Assembly (NCBI GenBank): GCA_035370245.1
Contig: DAOOVO010000010.1
Location: forward strand, 1 to 64,000
Origin: Pseudobacteroides sp035370245
Lineage (GTDB): Bacteria > Bacillota > Clostridia > Acetivibrionales > DSM-2933
Direction: 5' to 3'
Length of the DNA stretch: 64,000 nucleotides
In this document: piece after piece, positions 37,901-47,123 of the stretch
How the letters are laid out: every line of letters begins with the position of its first letter
Numbering within the stretch: the stretch's first letter is position 1
The notes under the pieces: generated by a model
Seen by the model: only the letters and a program-made list of their open reading frames with translations
The model's database searches: none
What the model was told of the DNA's origin: nothing
Translations under genes and position numbers: made by a program

Positions 37901-39942
37901 CTTGTTCTGCCGATGTGAATATCAGTGTTGTAGATGAAGCATTTTTTGCCATACAGGATCAATATGTAAACACGCTGGAATCCATCTACTCAAAAAACAT
38001 TTCTGAAGGTGAGATAGCCAGCTATTTTTCCTATCAGTTGCCTGACCTAAACAGGTTTGGAGGTGCAGAATGCGGTGAGGGAGGAGACATTGCAATTCGT
38101 TCAAACTTCAAGGACAATGCATATTTTGATACTGTAAAGGTTGGATCGGACGGAAAGGCCAATGTAAGCTTTAAGCTGCCCGATAACCTGACAAAGTGGC
38201 GTATTACCTATCAAGGCATAACAGAGGATTTTAAAGCAGGAAGCGGTAAAACAAATGTGAATGTTAAGCTGCCGTTTTTTGCAGATATTATTTTCAATAA
38301 TATATTCATGGAAAATGATAACCCGGAAATAACAATGAGAGCTTTCGGAACAGGGGTAAAAAGCGGAGATGATGTAACATACAGCGTGTTGTTAGAGGGC
38401 GATAACGGAGTAAAAAAGGAGTTTGATAAAAAGGGAAAGGCCAATTTGTTTACAACTGCTTCACTTGGAAGCCTTAAAGAAGGGCAGTATTCCGTTACTG
38501 TGAAGGTAAAATGCAATGAATTCAGTGATGCCATTAAGAAGGATTTTTCTGTAGTTACCAATATATTGGAAGCTGATAAATTCAAAACGTATAAGCTTAC
38601 AGAGAACTTGAAAATTGAAGGCGGTAAAACTCTTACAACCCTTGAATTCTACAACGCAGCCATATCTGAGTTTTCAGATACATTATGGTCCATGGAATGC
38701 ACATGGGGGGAAAGGGTTGATCAGAAACTTTGCAGGAAGATTTCTCAGGAGCTTTTGAAAAAACATTTTCAGGTTAACGGTATAGAGGAACAGTTTGATT
38801 TTTCAAAATATCAGTTGGAAGACGGCGGTATAGCATTGCTTAAATATGACAGTGCAAACCCTGAATTATCTGCTAAAATATGTGCTATTGCCCAGGATGT
38901 GTTTGACAAGAGCAGCCTAAAACTCTATTTTTATAGAATCATAGAGGATAAGGAGTCCCAGCCCACAGATGTAGCTGCATCCTATTACGGACTTGCATCT
39001 TTAAATGAGCCTGTGTTGTACGATGTCAAAAACTTGCTTACATCAAAGGGATTATCAAATAAAGACAAGATATACCTGTGCCTGGCCCTTGCAGAATTGG
39101 GGGATATAAAGGCTGCTAGGGAAGAATATGCAAAGATAACGGAAGGCAAGCTTAAGAAAATAGAGCCTTTAGCTTATATTGATTTTGGAACCGATAAAGA
39201 CGATATAATCGAGATGACGGCGTTGTGCTCAATAGCAGCACTTAAGATTGACCTGCCGGAAAAAGAAGGGCTTTACAGGTATGTTTCTCAAAATCCCGGA
39301 AGTGATTTGATAACCAACCTTGAAAGAATGAATTATGCGGTAAATACAATACCTGATACAAGCAAAAACGCTAAGTTCACTTATGAACTTGATGGAAAGA
39401 AAAAAGAAGTAGAGCTTAAAAATACCGACAAATTCAGGCTTCAACTTACCGCAAAGAGCCTTGAGAACATCAAATTCAGCAACATTCAGGGTGAAATTGC
39501 AGTTACTTCGAGGTTTAAAGGACAAATTAAAGATACAATCACAGAGGAAAATAAATTAGTGAAAGTTGACAGGAAATATAACGGCGGGAATGCTACTTCA
39601 TTTAAACAATCGGATATAGTAACTATAACCATTAAACCTGAGTTTTCAGAAGGGGCACCTGACGGATATTATCAGGTAACGGACGTACTTCCTAGTGGAT
39701 TTAAATATGTTGAGGGCAGAGGGTATGTTGAAAACAGGTATTACCCCGATGAAGTGTCGGAACAGAAAGTTGTTTTCAACATTTACTACAGCAAGAAGAG
39801 CAAAGAAAAGATGAGAGAAATAAAGTATTTTGCAAGAGTTGTTTCGCCAGGTGATTTTACTGCAGATAATGCATTTGTTAAGCATTACGGAAGCAGTGCT
39901 GCAGGTATTTCAGACACGATAAAAGTCAAAATAACAAGGTAG
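34972..39942 (+). CDS. Alpha-2-macroglobulin-like protein lacking the thioester
   Basis: A 1656-residue protein anchored by one N-terminal membrane helix (about 13-35) and otherwise outside the cell. It has a row of Ig-like/MG domains (a Big_5-like domain at 60-250, MG domains from about 380), an A2M-like region around 1010-1090 (the bait/ANATO-equivalent, then KLPDNLTKWRITYQGIT) and the helical thioester-domain fold from about 1210. Where macroglobulins have CGEQ this protein reads ECTWGERVDQ near 1240, so the glutamine of the thioester is gone and covalent trapping of proteases is unlikely. It ends with a domain typical of periplasmic A2M tails. The MEMO-like lipoprotein gene follows after seven bases. 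Confidence 0.88.
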   Translation: MNIKDLYKSNKFAITAIIAVTVIFIAIAAFAVNRLFFKSDYKGKISLDSNNTKAEKIVHITDIIPLSYDGTGVEVSSGFKVTSDKEYDESDIKKALKITPDVSFTVKKLSATTYRINAEEPLAPNSVYKFQVMQPKTQQDEMPEGQSSNNFSWAFQTKKTFRVVRTLPRDTATNVDVSTGIEITMSHENFEEFDKYFEISPKVKGRFEYHKKVAVFVPEKLEPGVIYTVTVKKGLGLKDGEDKLEGDYVFRFQTNKPQKNINQSGPGLWFSQAIYNFTSDVVPVLQINTYDKVKDNSVSIDVLKYQNENDFLKSIEIMNSFPYWAVKDTDNAQLDSLNLEKVSTFNSKVENTNDDYYFSYISFPEKLPQGQYLVRIKFGNNIFRTLMQVSDISSYISICKDKTLVWLNDSITGKPLEGASITVDDKHKAVSGRDGLAFIDGKVSIPEDIGYSIFKINAKDKPTFFAYITKTNWYMGIEGEEPINDLYWTYMYLDRGLYLPNDTVRVWGMIRPRDGGELPEKAELILYRYDYSYFEENDLPGLQTKEIRLNSSGIFKDEFTLDNLSSGTYSIILKIEDRRIIERSFEVKEYTKPAYKIDVEPDKNVAAGWEKVKFDIQASFFEGSPVPGIKLNYNVGINRHSDGVISCGDDGHTSLSFTPEIYYDYKSWRPTTLSLYVSNNQAEEAVISSSGYVTVFPRDTMIEVKSDISNNNAVIKVETSLVDINKAKANEDILYYDESFYKGKAVDTKLKARVYEKHWEANVIGEYYDFINKRVEKKYEYKEVESVVKEEIFTTSNGFYEFSVPIPKKNKEYRVYYVKIEGTDSKGRRIEEVSYINNYYNYYYSQFKTYSIRSEVGKSSYKLGEKVALEVMYGNESIMQKPDARVLFVAQRKGLAGYSISEDFKYSFEMDGNKIPNIYVKAVYFDGKNVYDAGSINVMYDYSEKELEINVKPDKTDYKPGDTANLDIEVRDKSGNPCSADVNISVVDEAFFAIQDQYVNTLESIYSKNISEGEIASYFSYQLPDLNRFGGAECGEGGDIAIRSNFKDNAYFDTVKVGSDGKANVSFKLPDNLTKWRITYQGITEDFKAGSGKTNVNVKLPFFADIIFNNIFMENDNPEITMRAFGTGVKSGDDVTYSVLLEGDNGVKKEFDKKGKANLFTTASLGSLKEGQYSVTVKVKCNEFSDAIKKDFSVVTNILEADKFKTYKLTENLKIEGGKTLTTLEFYNAAISEFSDTLWSMECTWGERVDQKLCRKISQELLKKHFQVNGIEEQFDFSKYQLEDGGIALLKYDSANPELSAKICAIAQDVFDKSSLKLYFYRIIEDKESQPTDVAASYYGLASLNEPVLYDVKNLLTSKGLSNKDKIYLCLALAELGDIKAAREEYAKITEGKLKKIEPLAYIDFGTDKDDIIEMTALCSIAALKIDLPEKEGLYRYVSQNPGSDLITNLERMNYAVNTIPDTSKNAKFTYELDGKKKEVELKNTDKFRLQLTAKSLENIKFSNIQGEIAVTSRFKGQIKDTITEENKLVKVDRKYNGGNATSFKQSDIVTITIKPEFSEGAPDGYYQVTDVLPSGFKYVEGRGYVENRYYPDEVSEQKVVFNIYYSKKSKEKMREIKYFARVVSPGDFTADNAFVKHYGSSAAGISDTIKVKITR

Positions 39943-39949
39943 ATATGTT

Positions 39950-40918
39950 ATGAATAAACTATTGAGAAAAATTGCTATAAGTTTAATTGTAATATTTATA
40001 TCCGGTAGTTTTGCTGCATGCAGCGAGACTGCCGGGGATATTGAGTCGGGTTTAAAAGATACTACCGTAAATACAAATGAAATAAATGCATCAGAAACGG
40101 ATACTGCCGGTACTCCCATAATAAATGATATGATTAAATGCATTTATTATAATGATTCCGAATTCATGCAATCCATAATGAATGCCCAAAAAGTAAAACC
40201 TGATTCGGGAAATATTGTGGGAGGCATTGTTCCTCACCACCTTTTAGCCTGTGACCTCATAGCATCCTTCTTTAAAACGGTTTCGGGGGAAAATTACGAT
40301 TATGTTGTAGTAATTGCACCGAACCATAAAAGAGAAGGAAGCAGACTGATCAACACTGCTTTTGAAAACTGGTCCACACATTTTGGTGTTTTGGAATCGG
40401 ACGGTGAGTTGATTAAAAGCATTACAGGCCTTAAGGCAGCAGACAGTAAAGCAAGACTTCTTGAAGAGGAACATTCGGTATCTTCCATTGTGCCATACAT
40501 CAAATATTATTTACCCAATGTTAAAATAGTGCCTATTTTGCTCCATGGAAATTATGGAATGAAAAATTCCATAGAGCTTGGGCACAAAATTTATAACAAT
40601 ATTTCTCAAAAGAAAGCTCTGGTTATAGCTTCAGTGGATTTCTCACATTATCTTCCGCCCGAAAAGGCCGATATGATGGATGAAATTACATTAAAAGCCA
40701 TAAAAGCGTGGGATATTGGTGCTATTAGCCAGATGACCAATGATAATATGGATTCACCGCCGTCAATTATGACGCTGCTTACTGTTATGAAAGATGCAGG
40801 AACTGATGAATTTAAGCTTCTAGGACATGATAATTCTGCAAGGATAGCAAAAACATATAGTGACTCGACAACAAGCTATTTCACAGGTATTTACAAGAGG
40901 AAGAAGCAGGAAAATTAG
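39950..40918 (+). CDS. MEMO-family (AmmeMemoRadiSam protein B) lipoprotein
   Basis: A 322-residue protein with a lipoprotein signal peptide (hydrophobic core, lipobox SFAAC, cysteine at about 24). A MEMO-like fold follows, with GGIVPHHL, APNHKREG and VDFSHYLPP; these histidines match the metal-site positions of the family. MEMO proteins resemble class III dioxygenases, but their bacterial function is unsettled. An exported MEMO next to a macroglobulin gene suggests a joint cell-surface task. It shares a transcript with the macroglobulin and ends in a terminator. Confidence 0.83.
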   Translation: MNKLLRKIAISLIVIFISGSFAACSETAGDIESGLKDTTVNTNEINASETDTAGTPIINDMIKCIYYNDSEFMQSIMNAQKVKPDSGNIVGGIVPHHLLACDLIASFFKTVSGENYDYVVVIAPNHKREGSRLINTAFENWSTHFGVLESDGELIKSITGLKAADSKARLLEEEHSVSSIVPYIKYYLPNVKIVPILLHGNYGMKNSIELGHKIYNNISQKKALVIASVDFSHYLPPEKADMMDEITLKAIKAWDIGAISQMTNDNMDSPPSIMTLLTVMKDAGTDEFKLLGHDNSARIAKTYSDSTTSYFTGIYKRKKQEN

Positions 40919-40985
40919 GCAAAAAACTTCAATAAGGCTTTATTGCAACTTTATTTTAAATACATTATAATAATGAGATAAGATT

Positions 40986-41021
40986 TTACTTCACATTTTA
41001 ATTAGTGTGAAGTAATTTTTT
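40986..41021 (+). terminator. Terminator after the MEMO-like gene
   Basis: TTACTTCACA (40986-40995) pairs with TGTGAAGTAA (41006-41015), followed by six T. Confidence 0.88.
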
Positions 41022-41087
41022 ATATTAAATACGTTATTTATAATGCATTAACGGAATTTTCGCAGATTAAAATACAGGGGATTTGGG

Positions 41088-43595
41088 ATGTTTGATAAAA
41101 AGTGGATTTGCAATGAAGTAAATCAAGACGATGTTTTAAAGCTATCTAAAGAAGCAAATATTTCGACACTTTTGGCAAAGATTTTTTTAAGCAGGGGCGT
41201 TGATGACATAAATTATATAAAGAGCTTTTTAAAGCCTTCAAAAGACAATCTCCATGATCCTTTTATGATGAAGGACATGGACAAAGCTGTTGATAGGATT
41301 GTTGAGGCTTTGCAAAAAGGAGAAAAAGTTTTAATTTACGGTGATTATGACGTAGATGGTGTCACAAGTACGTCGGTTTTATATAATTTTTTAAGAGGTA
41401 TAGGAGTTAGTGTAGATTTTTTCATACCCGACAGGATAAATGACGGCTATGGAATAACACTTGATACTGCAAAGACTATAGTTGAGGCAGGATGCCAGTT
41501 GGTTATAACCGTTGATTGCGGTGTATCGGCAATAAAAGAGGTAGAATATGTTAAGAATAGAGGTATTGATATAATAATTACCGATCATCATGAATGCAGA
41601 GAAGAGCTACCTGATGCTTTTGCGGTTATAAATCCCAAAAGACCGGATTGCCCATATCCCTTTAAGGAGTTAGCCGGCGTGGGTATAGCTTATAAACTTG
41701 TGACAGCATTATGCAAGAGGCTTGAACTAGGAGAAATCCATTATAAATATCTGGATATTGTATCTATCGGAACTGTTGCAGATGTGGTGCCGCTTATTGG
41801 AGAAAATAGGATTATAGTAAAAAATGGCCTCAAAAAAATGAAAAATACGGAAAATATAGGCCTTATGGAGCTGTTAAAGTACTGCAACAAGAAAAATGAG
41901 GATATAACCACATGGATGGTTGCTTTTATAATTGCTCCAAGGATAAATGCAGCGGGAAGAATAGGTGATGCTAAAAGGGCAGTAACCCTTTTTACTACTA
42001 AAAACAGGGATGAAGCTTCGAATATTGCAGGTCTTTTAGACAGCGAAAATAAGGTCAGGCAGGATATAGAGTCTGCTATTATAGATGAAGTGTTGTATAA
42101 AATAGAGTCGGACATTAAATATAAAGACAAAAAGGTTATGGTCATATCGGGAGAGGGATGGCATCATGGAGTTATAGGCATTGCAGCATCAAAAGTAACG
42201 GAAAGGTATTATAAGCCGTGCATAATACTTTCATGTGAAAACGGTATATGCAAGGGTTCCGGCAGAAGTATAGAGGGATTTAACATGTTTATGGCACTGT
42301 GTGCCTGTGAAAGTCTTCTGGATAATTATGGAGGACATGAGATGGCTGCAGGGCTTACCTTAAAGGAGGAAAAAATTGAAGAATTTGATATACTGATAAA
42401 CAATTTTGCCGATAATAATATGAAAGATGAAGACCTTATCCCTAAAGTAGAAATAGATGTAAAAATTGAGAAAAGTGAAATAAATTTAAAAAGCATATCT
42501 GAAATTGAGATGATGTCTCCATTTGGTGTTGGGAACCCTAGCCCCATATTTTTATATGAGAATATCAGGATAGTTGACTTAAGGGCTGTTGGTAATGATA
42601 AGCATCTCAAAGCGGTTTTTGAAGATAAGGGAATGATTGTTGATGCCATAGGATTTAATATGGGAGATCTTACTCAAAACTTTATGAATGATGATATGGT
42701 TGATGTAGTGTGTACACTGGATAAAAATACTTGGAATTCTGTTGACAAAGTTCAGCTTGTGTTAAAGGACATAAGGTATTCGGAAGAAATCGTAAATGAG
42801 CAAAAATACTATAACAGCCTCGATAAATGTGTGGGTTTTATAGTTGAAAATGATATAAATATTTATCAAAATAATCAAATACATGGTATAATCAATAAAA
42901 ATGCTGAAGAAATGCAAAGAGATGAAATAATTGAAAACATTGAAAATAAATTGAAATTGTTTATTAATGATGATAAAAAAACCATAATTCTTGTAAATTC
43001 GATGAAATATGCTAAAAAAATAAAAAAAATGCATGAAAATTTGCATGAGTGTATTAAAAAGAAGCTAAATATTTGTTATACTTGTTTTAATGGTTTTAGT
43101 GATGCAGAAACAACACTTATTATTAATCCCGTGATAGAAAATTCAGGCAGTATTGATGCAGACAGGGTAGTGCTTTACGGGCTGTGGACAGTCCCTGGTT
43201 ATATTGATTTTGTATATGATAGATTAAAAGGTTATGGAGCCGAGTGCATTTGCCTTTTATCCGATAATGCCGATGAGGAAGATATGGATGTTGTGCTGAA
43301 AAGACAGGATATTGAAGCTGTTTACAGGCATATAAGGGCAAATCATTTAAATGGCTTGCTGTCCGGTAATATGGTTATACTTGCCAGGAAGATTGCAGTA
43401 AGCTATAAAATCAATATGAATTATTTTAAACTGAAAAAATGCATTGAAATACTTGATGAGCTGGAGCTTTTAAAGGCTCATTTTAAAAATGATTATCATG
43501 TGCATATAGATTTTAATAAAGATGTAAAAGAGAAAACAAGCCTTGGTAATTCAAGATTATATAGAAAACTTCAATTATTTAGAATAGTAAAATGA
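41088..43595 (+). CDS. recJ: Single-stranded-DNA-specific exonuclease RecJ
   Basis: An 835-residue 5'-3' exonuclease of DNA repair and recombination. The DHH core is intact: YGDYDVDGVTS near residue 84, TDHHE near 165, GVGIAYKL and the DHHA1 motif GSGRSIEGFN with GGHEMAAG. After an OB fold (about 455-570) there is an extra C-terminal part of about 260 residues, as in Bacillus RecJ: an inactive-looking alpha/beta domain and a winged-helix-like end. It is followed by relA, a usual neighbour in Firmicutes. Confidence 0.94.
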   Translation: MFDKKWICNEVNQDDVLKLSKEANISTLLAKIFLSRGVDDINYIKSFLKPSKDNLHDPFMMKDMDKAVDRIVEALQKGEKVLIYGDYDVDGVTSTSVLYNFLRGIGVSVDFFIPDRINDGYGITLDTAKTIVEAGCQLVITVDCGVSAIKEVEYVKNRGIDIIITDHHECREELPDAFAVINPKRPDCPYPFKELAGVGIAYKLVTALCKRLELGEIHYKYLDIVSIGTVADVVPLIGENRIIVKNGLKKMKNTENIGLMELLKYCNKKNEDITTWMVAFIIAPRINAAGRIGDAKRAVTLFTTKNRDEASNIAGLLDSENKVRQDIESAIIDEVLYKIESDIKYKDKKVMVISGEGWHHGVIGIAASKVTERYYKPCIILSCENGICKGSGRSIEGFNMFMALCACESLLDNYGGHEMAAGLTLKEEKIEEFDILINNFADNNMKDEDLIPKVEIDVKIEKSEINLKSISEIEMMSPFGVGNPSPIFLYENIRIVDLRAVGNDKHLKAVFEDKGMIVDAIGFNMGDLTQNFMNDDMVDVVCTLDKNTWNSVDKVQLVLKDIRYSEEIVNEQKYYNSLDKCVGFIVENDINIYQNNQIHGIINKNAEEMQRDEIIENIENKLKLFINDDKKTIILVNSMKYAKKIKKMHENLHECIKKKLNICYTCFNGFSDAETTLIINPVIENSGSIDADRVVLYGLWTVPGYIDFVYDRLKGYGAECICLLSDNADEEDMDVVLKRQDIEAVYRHIRANHLNGLLSGNMVILARKIAVSYKINMNYFKLKKCIEILDELELLKAHFKNDYHVHIDFNKDVKEKTSLGNSRLYRKLQLFRIVK

Positions 43596-43653
43596 TTATA
43601 TATCAGTAAATAATAGTTTTTTATTTAGCATTTGTTTGGGAGGATTAGTGTCC

Positions 43654-45831
43654 ATGAGCGAAGGCTTTAGTCAATTATGTGAACAAATTGAAAAGTATAA
43701 CCCAAAATGTGACTTTGGACTTCTAAGAGAAGCTTTTGAGCTTTCAAAGGCTGCACATGATGGACAGCAGAGAATATCGGGAGAGCCTTATATAACTCAT
43801 CCTCTTGAGGTTGCAAAAATTTTGGCTGAGCTCGAATTGGACTGTACCTCCATAATAGCTGCACTTCTCCATGATACAATAGAGGATACCACCTGTACTT
43901 ATGAGCAGCTCAAGGAAAAATTCGGCGAGGAAATTGCAGATCTTGTTGACGGTGTTACAAAGCTTGGTAAAATTCCTTATACAACTAAAGAAGAGCAGCA
44001 GGTTGAAAATTTGAGAAAAATGTTTCTTGCAATGGCAAAGGATATTCGTGTTATATTGATCAAGCTTGCCGACAGGCTGCATAACATGCGAACATTAAAG
44101 TATATGGATCCTAAGAAGCAGCTTGAAAAAGCTAAAGAATCGTTGGAAATATATGCTCCTTTGGCACATCGTCTCGGTATGTCAAGAATCAAATGGGAAC
44201 TTGAGGATTTAAGCCTTAGATATATAGACTCTAAAGGGTACTATGAGCTGGTTGAAAAAATTGCAAAAAAGAGAAAAGAAAGAGAAGCATTTATCCATGA
44301 AATCATAAAAACTCTGGAAGAAAAAACTAAGGAAATTAATATTGAAGCCAGACTGGATGGGCGTCCAAAGCATTTTTACAGTATTTACAAAAAGATGTAT
44401 GAACAGAAAAAAACAATAGAACAAATCTATGACCTTTTTGCTGTTCGTGTGCTGGTTAATTCCGTAAAGGATTGTTATGCCGTGCTTGGGCTTGTACATG
44501 AGCTTTATAAGCCTATGCCGGGCAGATTTAAAGACTACATAGCTATGCCCAAGCCTAATATGTACCAGTCTCTGCATACCACATTAATTGGACATGAAGG
44601 CATTCCATTTGAGGTTCAGATTAGGACATGGGAAATGCACAGGATTGCAGAGGTGGGTATAGCAGCACACTGGAAGTATAAGGAAGGTAGAAATGCCGAT
44701 GCTGATCTAGATAATAAATTGTCTTGGCTTAGACAGCTTTTGGAATGGCAGAAGGAAATGCGGGATGCAAAAGAGTTCATGGAAACATTAAAAATTGACC
44801 TATTTACAGATGAGGTTTTTGTTTTTACTCCAAGGGGCGATGTTATAAGCCTTTCTGCAAAATCTACACCTATTGATTTTGCTTATGCCATCCACAGTGC
44901 TATTGGCAATAAGATGGTGGGTGCTAAGGTAAACGGTAAAATTGTGCCTCTTGATTACTCATTAAACAATGGGGATATCGTAGAGATTCTCACAGTTTCC
45001 AACTCACATGGACCAAGCAGGGATTGGCTCAAAATAGTTAAGACATCTCAAGCTAAAAATAAAATAAATCAGTGGTTTAAGAAAGAGAAAAGAGAAGAAA
45101 ATATTCTCAGGGGAAAGGAACTTATTGAAAAGGATCTCAAGAAAAACGGACTCACGTATGCACAGCTTTTTAAGCCTGAATGGGTTGATTTGCTGTTGAA
45201 AAGATATAATTTCAATTCATTGGATGATATGTATGCAAGCGTTGGTTACGGTGGTATAACCGTTAGCAAGGTTATCGGCAAACTCAAAGAAGAGTTTAAA
45301 AAGACACTGAAGCCTGAGGAAATAGAGCAGTTTTTTGAGCCTAGTAAAGCTCAAAGACCTGATAAAAAGAAAAAGAACGTACCTGAAAACGGTGTTGTTG
45401 TAAAAGGAATAGATAACTGTCTTGTGAGGCTTTCAAGGTGTTGCAATCCCGTTCCGGGTGATGATATCATAGGATATATAACTCGTGGAAGAGGTGTATC
45501 GGTTCACAGAAAGGATTGTTTAAATGTGACTAATGCTTCTGATACGGCGGAAAGAATGATAGAGGTTAGTTGGTATTCTTCCAATAATGTTGCATACAAA
45601 GCGGATATTACCGTTATGGCTAACGACAGGACGGCACTTCTTATGGAAATTACCAATGTGATAGGTGAGGCAAAAATTCCTCTCAAGGCTATTAATGCAA
45701 GGACAACAAAGGAACAGATTGCCATAATGAACCTTACTCTTGAAATAGTTGATACTGAACAGTTAGATAAGATAATTAAGAAATTAAAGAAGGTATCGGG
45801 AGTTTTTGAGGTAACGAGAAACAAACAATGA
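43654..45831 (+). CDS. relA: Bifunctional (p)ppGpp synthetase/hydrolase Rel
   Basis: A 725-residue long-form Rel protein that makes and degrades the stringent-response alarmone. Domains in order: HD hydrolase (ALLHDTIEDT near 70, with the histidines intact), synthetase (about 235-345, GRPKHFYSIYKKM and PKPNMYQSLHTT), TGS (about 385-450, FTPRGDVISL), a cysteine-containing zinc region (RLSRCCNPVPGD) and ACT (about 650-725). Both catalytic halves look intact. The ATG at 43654 is ten bases from GGGAGG (43638-43643); GTG 43648 is closer and possible. Confidence 0.95.
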   Translation: MSEGFSQLCEQIEKYNPKCDFGLLREAFELSKAAHDGQQRISGEPYITHPLEVAKILAELELDCTSIIAALLHDTIEDTTCTYEQLKEKFGEEIADLVDGVTKLGKIPYTTKEEQQVENLRKMFLAMAKDIRVILIKLADRLHNMRTLKYMDPKKQLEKAKESLEIYAPLAHRLGMSRIKWELEDLSLRYIDSKGYYELVEKIAKKRKEREAFIHEIIKTLEEKTKEINIEARLDGRPKHFYSIYKKMYEQKKTIEQIYDLFAVRVLVNSVKDCYAVLGLVHELYKPMPGRFKDYIAMPKPNMYQSLHTTLIGHEGIPFEVQIRTWEMHRIAEVGIAAHWKYKEGRNADADLDNKLSWLRQLLEWQKEMRDAKEFMETLKIDLFTDEVFVFTPRGDVISLSAKSTPIDFAYAIHSAIGNKMVGAKVNGKIVPLDYSLNNGDIVEILTVSNSHGPSRDWLKIVKTSQAKNKINQWFKKEKREENILRGKELIEKDLKKNGLTYAQLFKPEWVDLLLKRYNFNSLDDMYASVGYGGITVSKVIGKLKEEFKKTLKPEEIEQFFEPSKAQRPDKKKKNVPENGVVVKGIDNCLVRLSRCCNPVPGDDIIGYITRGRGVSVHRKDCLNVTNASDTAERMIEVSWYSSNNVAYKADITVMANDRTALLMEITNVIGEAKIPLKAINARTTKEQIAIMNLTLEIVDTEQLDKIIKKLKKVSGVFEVTRNKQ

Positions 45832-45895
45832 TTCATACAATACAAGAACATTAAAAATATTAAATGAAACATAAAATGTAAGATTGGCTTATTAA

Positions 45896-45924
45896 TTGAC
45901 TGGATAAATTTAGTAGGTTATACT
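45896..45924 (+). promoter_or_regulatory. Promoter of dtd
   Basis: TTGACT (45896-45901) and TATACT (45919-45924) with a 17-base spacer: a near-consensus sigma-A promoter, so dtd and the genes after it can be transcribed independently of relA. Confidence 0.75.
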
Positions 45925-45953
45925 AATGGTTGAGGGAATGGAGACAGAAAGAA

Positions 45954-46403
45954 ATGCGAGGAGTTGTACAGAGAGTTAAAAGAGCTGGAGTTACTGTAGA
46001 CGGTGAACTGGTAGGCAGGATTGATAAAGGCCTTCTGGTTTTTTTAGGAGTTGGAAATGAAGATGATGAAAAGGATATTCAATATCTTGCAGATAAAATA
46101 ATAAATTTAAGAATTTTTGAGGATTCCAACGGAAAAATGAACGAGTCTCTTTTGGATCAAAAAGGAGAGCTTCTTATAGTTTCACAGTTTACTTTGTACG
46201 GTGACTGCAGGAAAGGCAAAAGGCCCAGTTTTGATAAAGCGGCAAAGCCTAAAGATGCGGAAATGCTTTATGAAAGATTTGTTGAATATTGCAAAGGTTT
46301 TGGAATAAAGGTGGAAACAGGAAAGTTTCAGGCTATGATGGATGTAGAGCTTATAAATGACGGTCCTGTTACAATATTGCTTGATAGTAAAAAGGAGTTT
46401 TAA
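45954..46403 (+). CDS. dtd: D-aminoacyl-tRNA deacylase
   Basis: A 149-residue enzyme, the standard length, that removes D-amino acids wrongly attached to tRNA. Family motifs VVQRVKRAGVTVDGE at the start, SQFTLYGDCRKGKRPSF in the middle and NDGPVTILLDS (the GP motif) at the end are intact. The ATG at 45954, ten bases after GGAG, gives the normal N-terminus MRGVVQRV. Confidence 0.95.
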   Translation: MRGVVQRVKRAGVTVDGELVGRIDKGLLVFLGVGNEDDEKDIQYLADKIINLRIFEDSNGKMNESLLDQKGELLIVSQFTLYGDCRKGKRPSFDKAAKPKDAEMLYERFVEYCKGFGIKVETGKFQAMMDVELINDGPVTILLDSKKEF

Positions 46404-46404
46404 T

Positions 46405-47022
46405 ATGATTTTAGAGTGTTTGCCCAATGGTATGTTTGAATCTAATTGCTATATTTTAGGTGTGAACGGGGAAGGCGTAATAATTGATGCAGGCGTTGAA
46501 CCGTCACATGTGGTTAAAAGAATAAATGAACACAATCTCAATATAAAGTATATTATATTGACCCACGGACATATTGACCATATATGCCATATTGATAATC
46601 TTAAGGAAGCTGTGGGCGGAAGCGTAGTAATACATGAAGATGAGGCCGATTTTTTAACCAATCCGGTTTTAAACTGCTCCTTTGTATTTGGAGAAAAACG
46701 TACATTTAAAGCTCCTGATATAAAAGTTAAAGATGGGGATGTTTTAAAGCTTTCGGATATGGATTTGGAAATAATTCACACTCCCGGTCATACACCCGGA
46801 GGTATATGTATAAAAGCCGGTAATATCCTTTTTACAGGGGATACGCTTTTTAAATATACAACAGGAAGAACTGATTTGCCTGGAGGCAATAGTGATGAGA
46901 TAGTTAAGTCAATAAAAAACAAACTGCTGACGCTTCCGGGTGAAATACAGGTTTATCCGGGCCATAACGAGGCTTCAACCATAGACTTTGAGAAAGCAAA
47001 CAATATGGTTGTGGTTGGATGA
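46405..47022 (+). CDS. Metallo-beta-lactamase-fold hydrolase (glyoxalase II-like)
   Basis: A 205-residue single-domain hydrolase of the glyoxalase II-like group. The two-metal motif is seen as THGHIDH (about 52-58), with further ligands in HTPGHTPGG, FTGDTLF and the final PGHNEAST. The substrate is not known. The ATG lies seven bases from AAAGGAG and one base after the dtd stop, so the two are coupled. The relA-dtd-MBL-hemZ order recurs in Firmicutes. Confidence 0.9.
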   Translation: MILECLPNGMFESNCYILGVNGEGVIIDAGVEPSHVVKRINEHNLNIKYIILTHGHIDHICHIDNLKEAVGGSVVIHEDEADFLTNPVLNCSFVFGEKRTFKAPDIKVKDGDVLKLSDMDLEIIHTPGHTPGGICIKAGNILFTGDTLFKYTTGRTDLPGGNSDEIVKSIKNKLLTLPGEIQVYPGHNEASTIDFEKANNMVVVG

Positions 47023-47123
47023 TTCTAGTAAAATATACAAAAATATATAATTAATAAAAATATGTAAAATGTTATGTAGCTATACTATGGTATAGTTTAG
47101 TGGACTTAAGATTGGAGATAAAA

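Noticed and set aside
37922..38585. Antisense frames inside the macroglobulin and other long genes
   Set aside because: They have no ribosome binding sites or motifs and mirror strongly coding sequence on the other strand.
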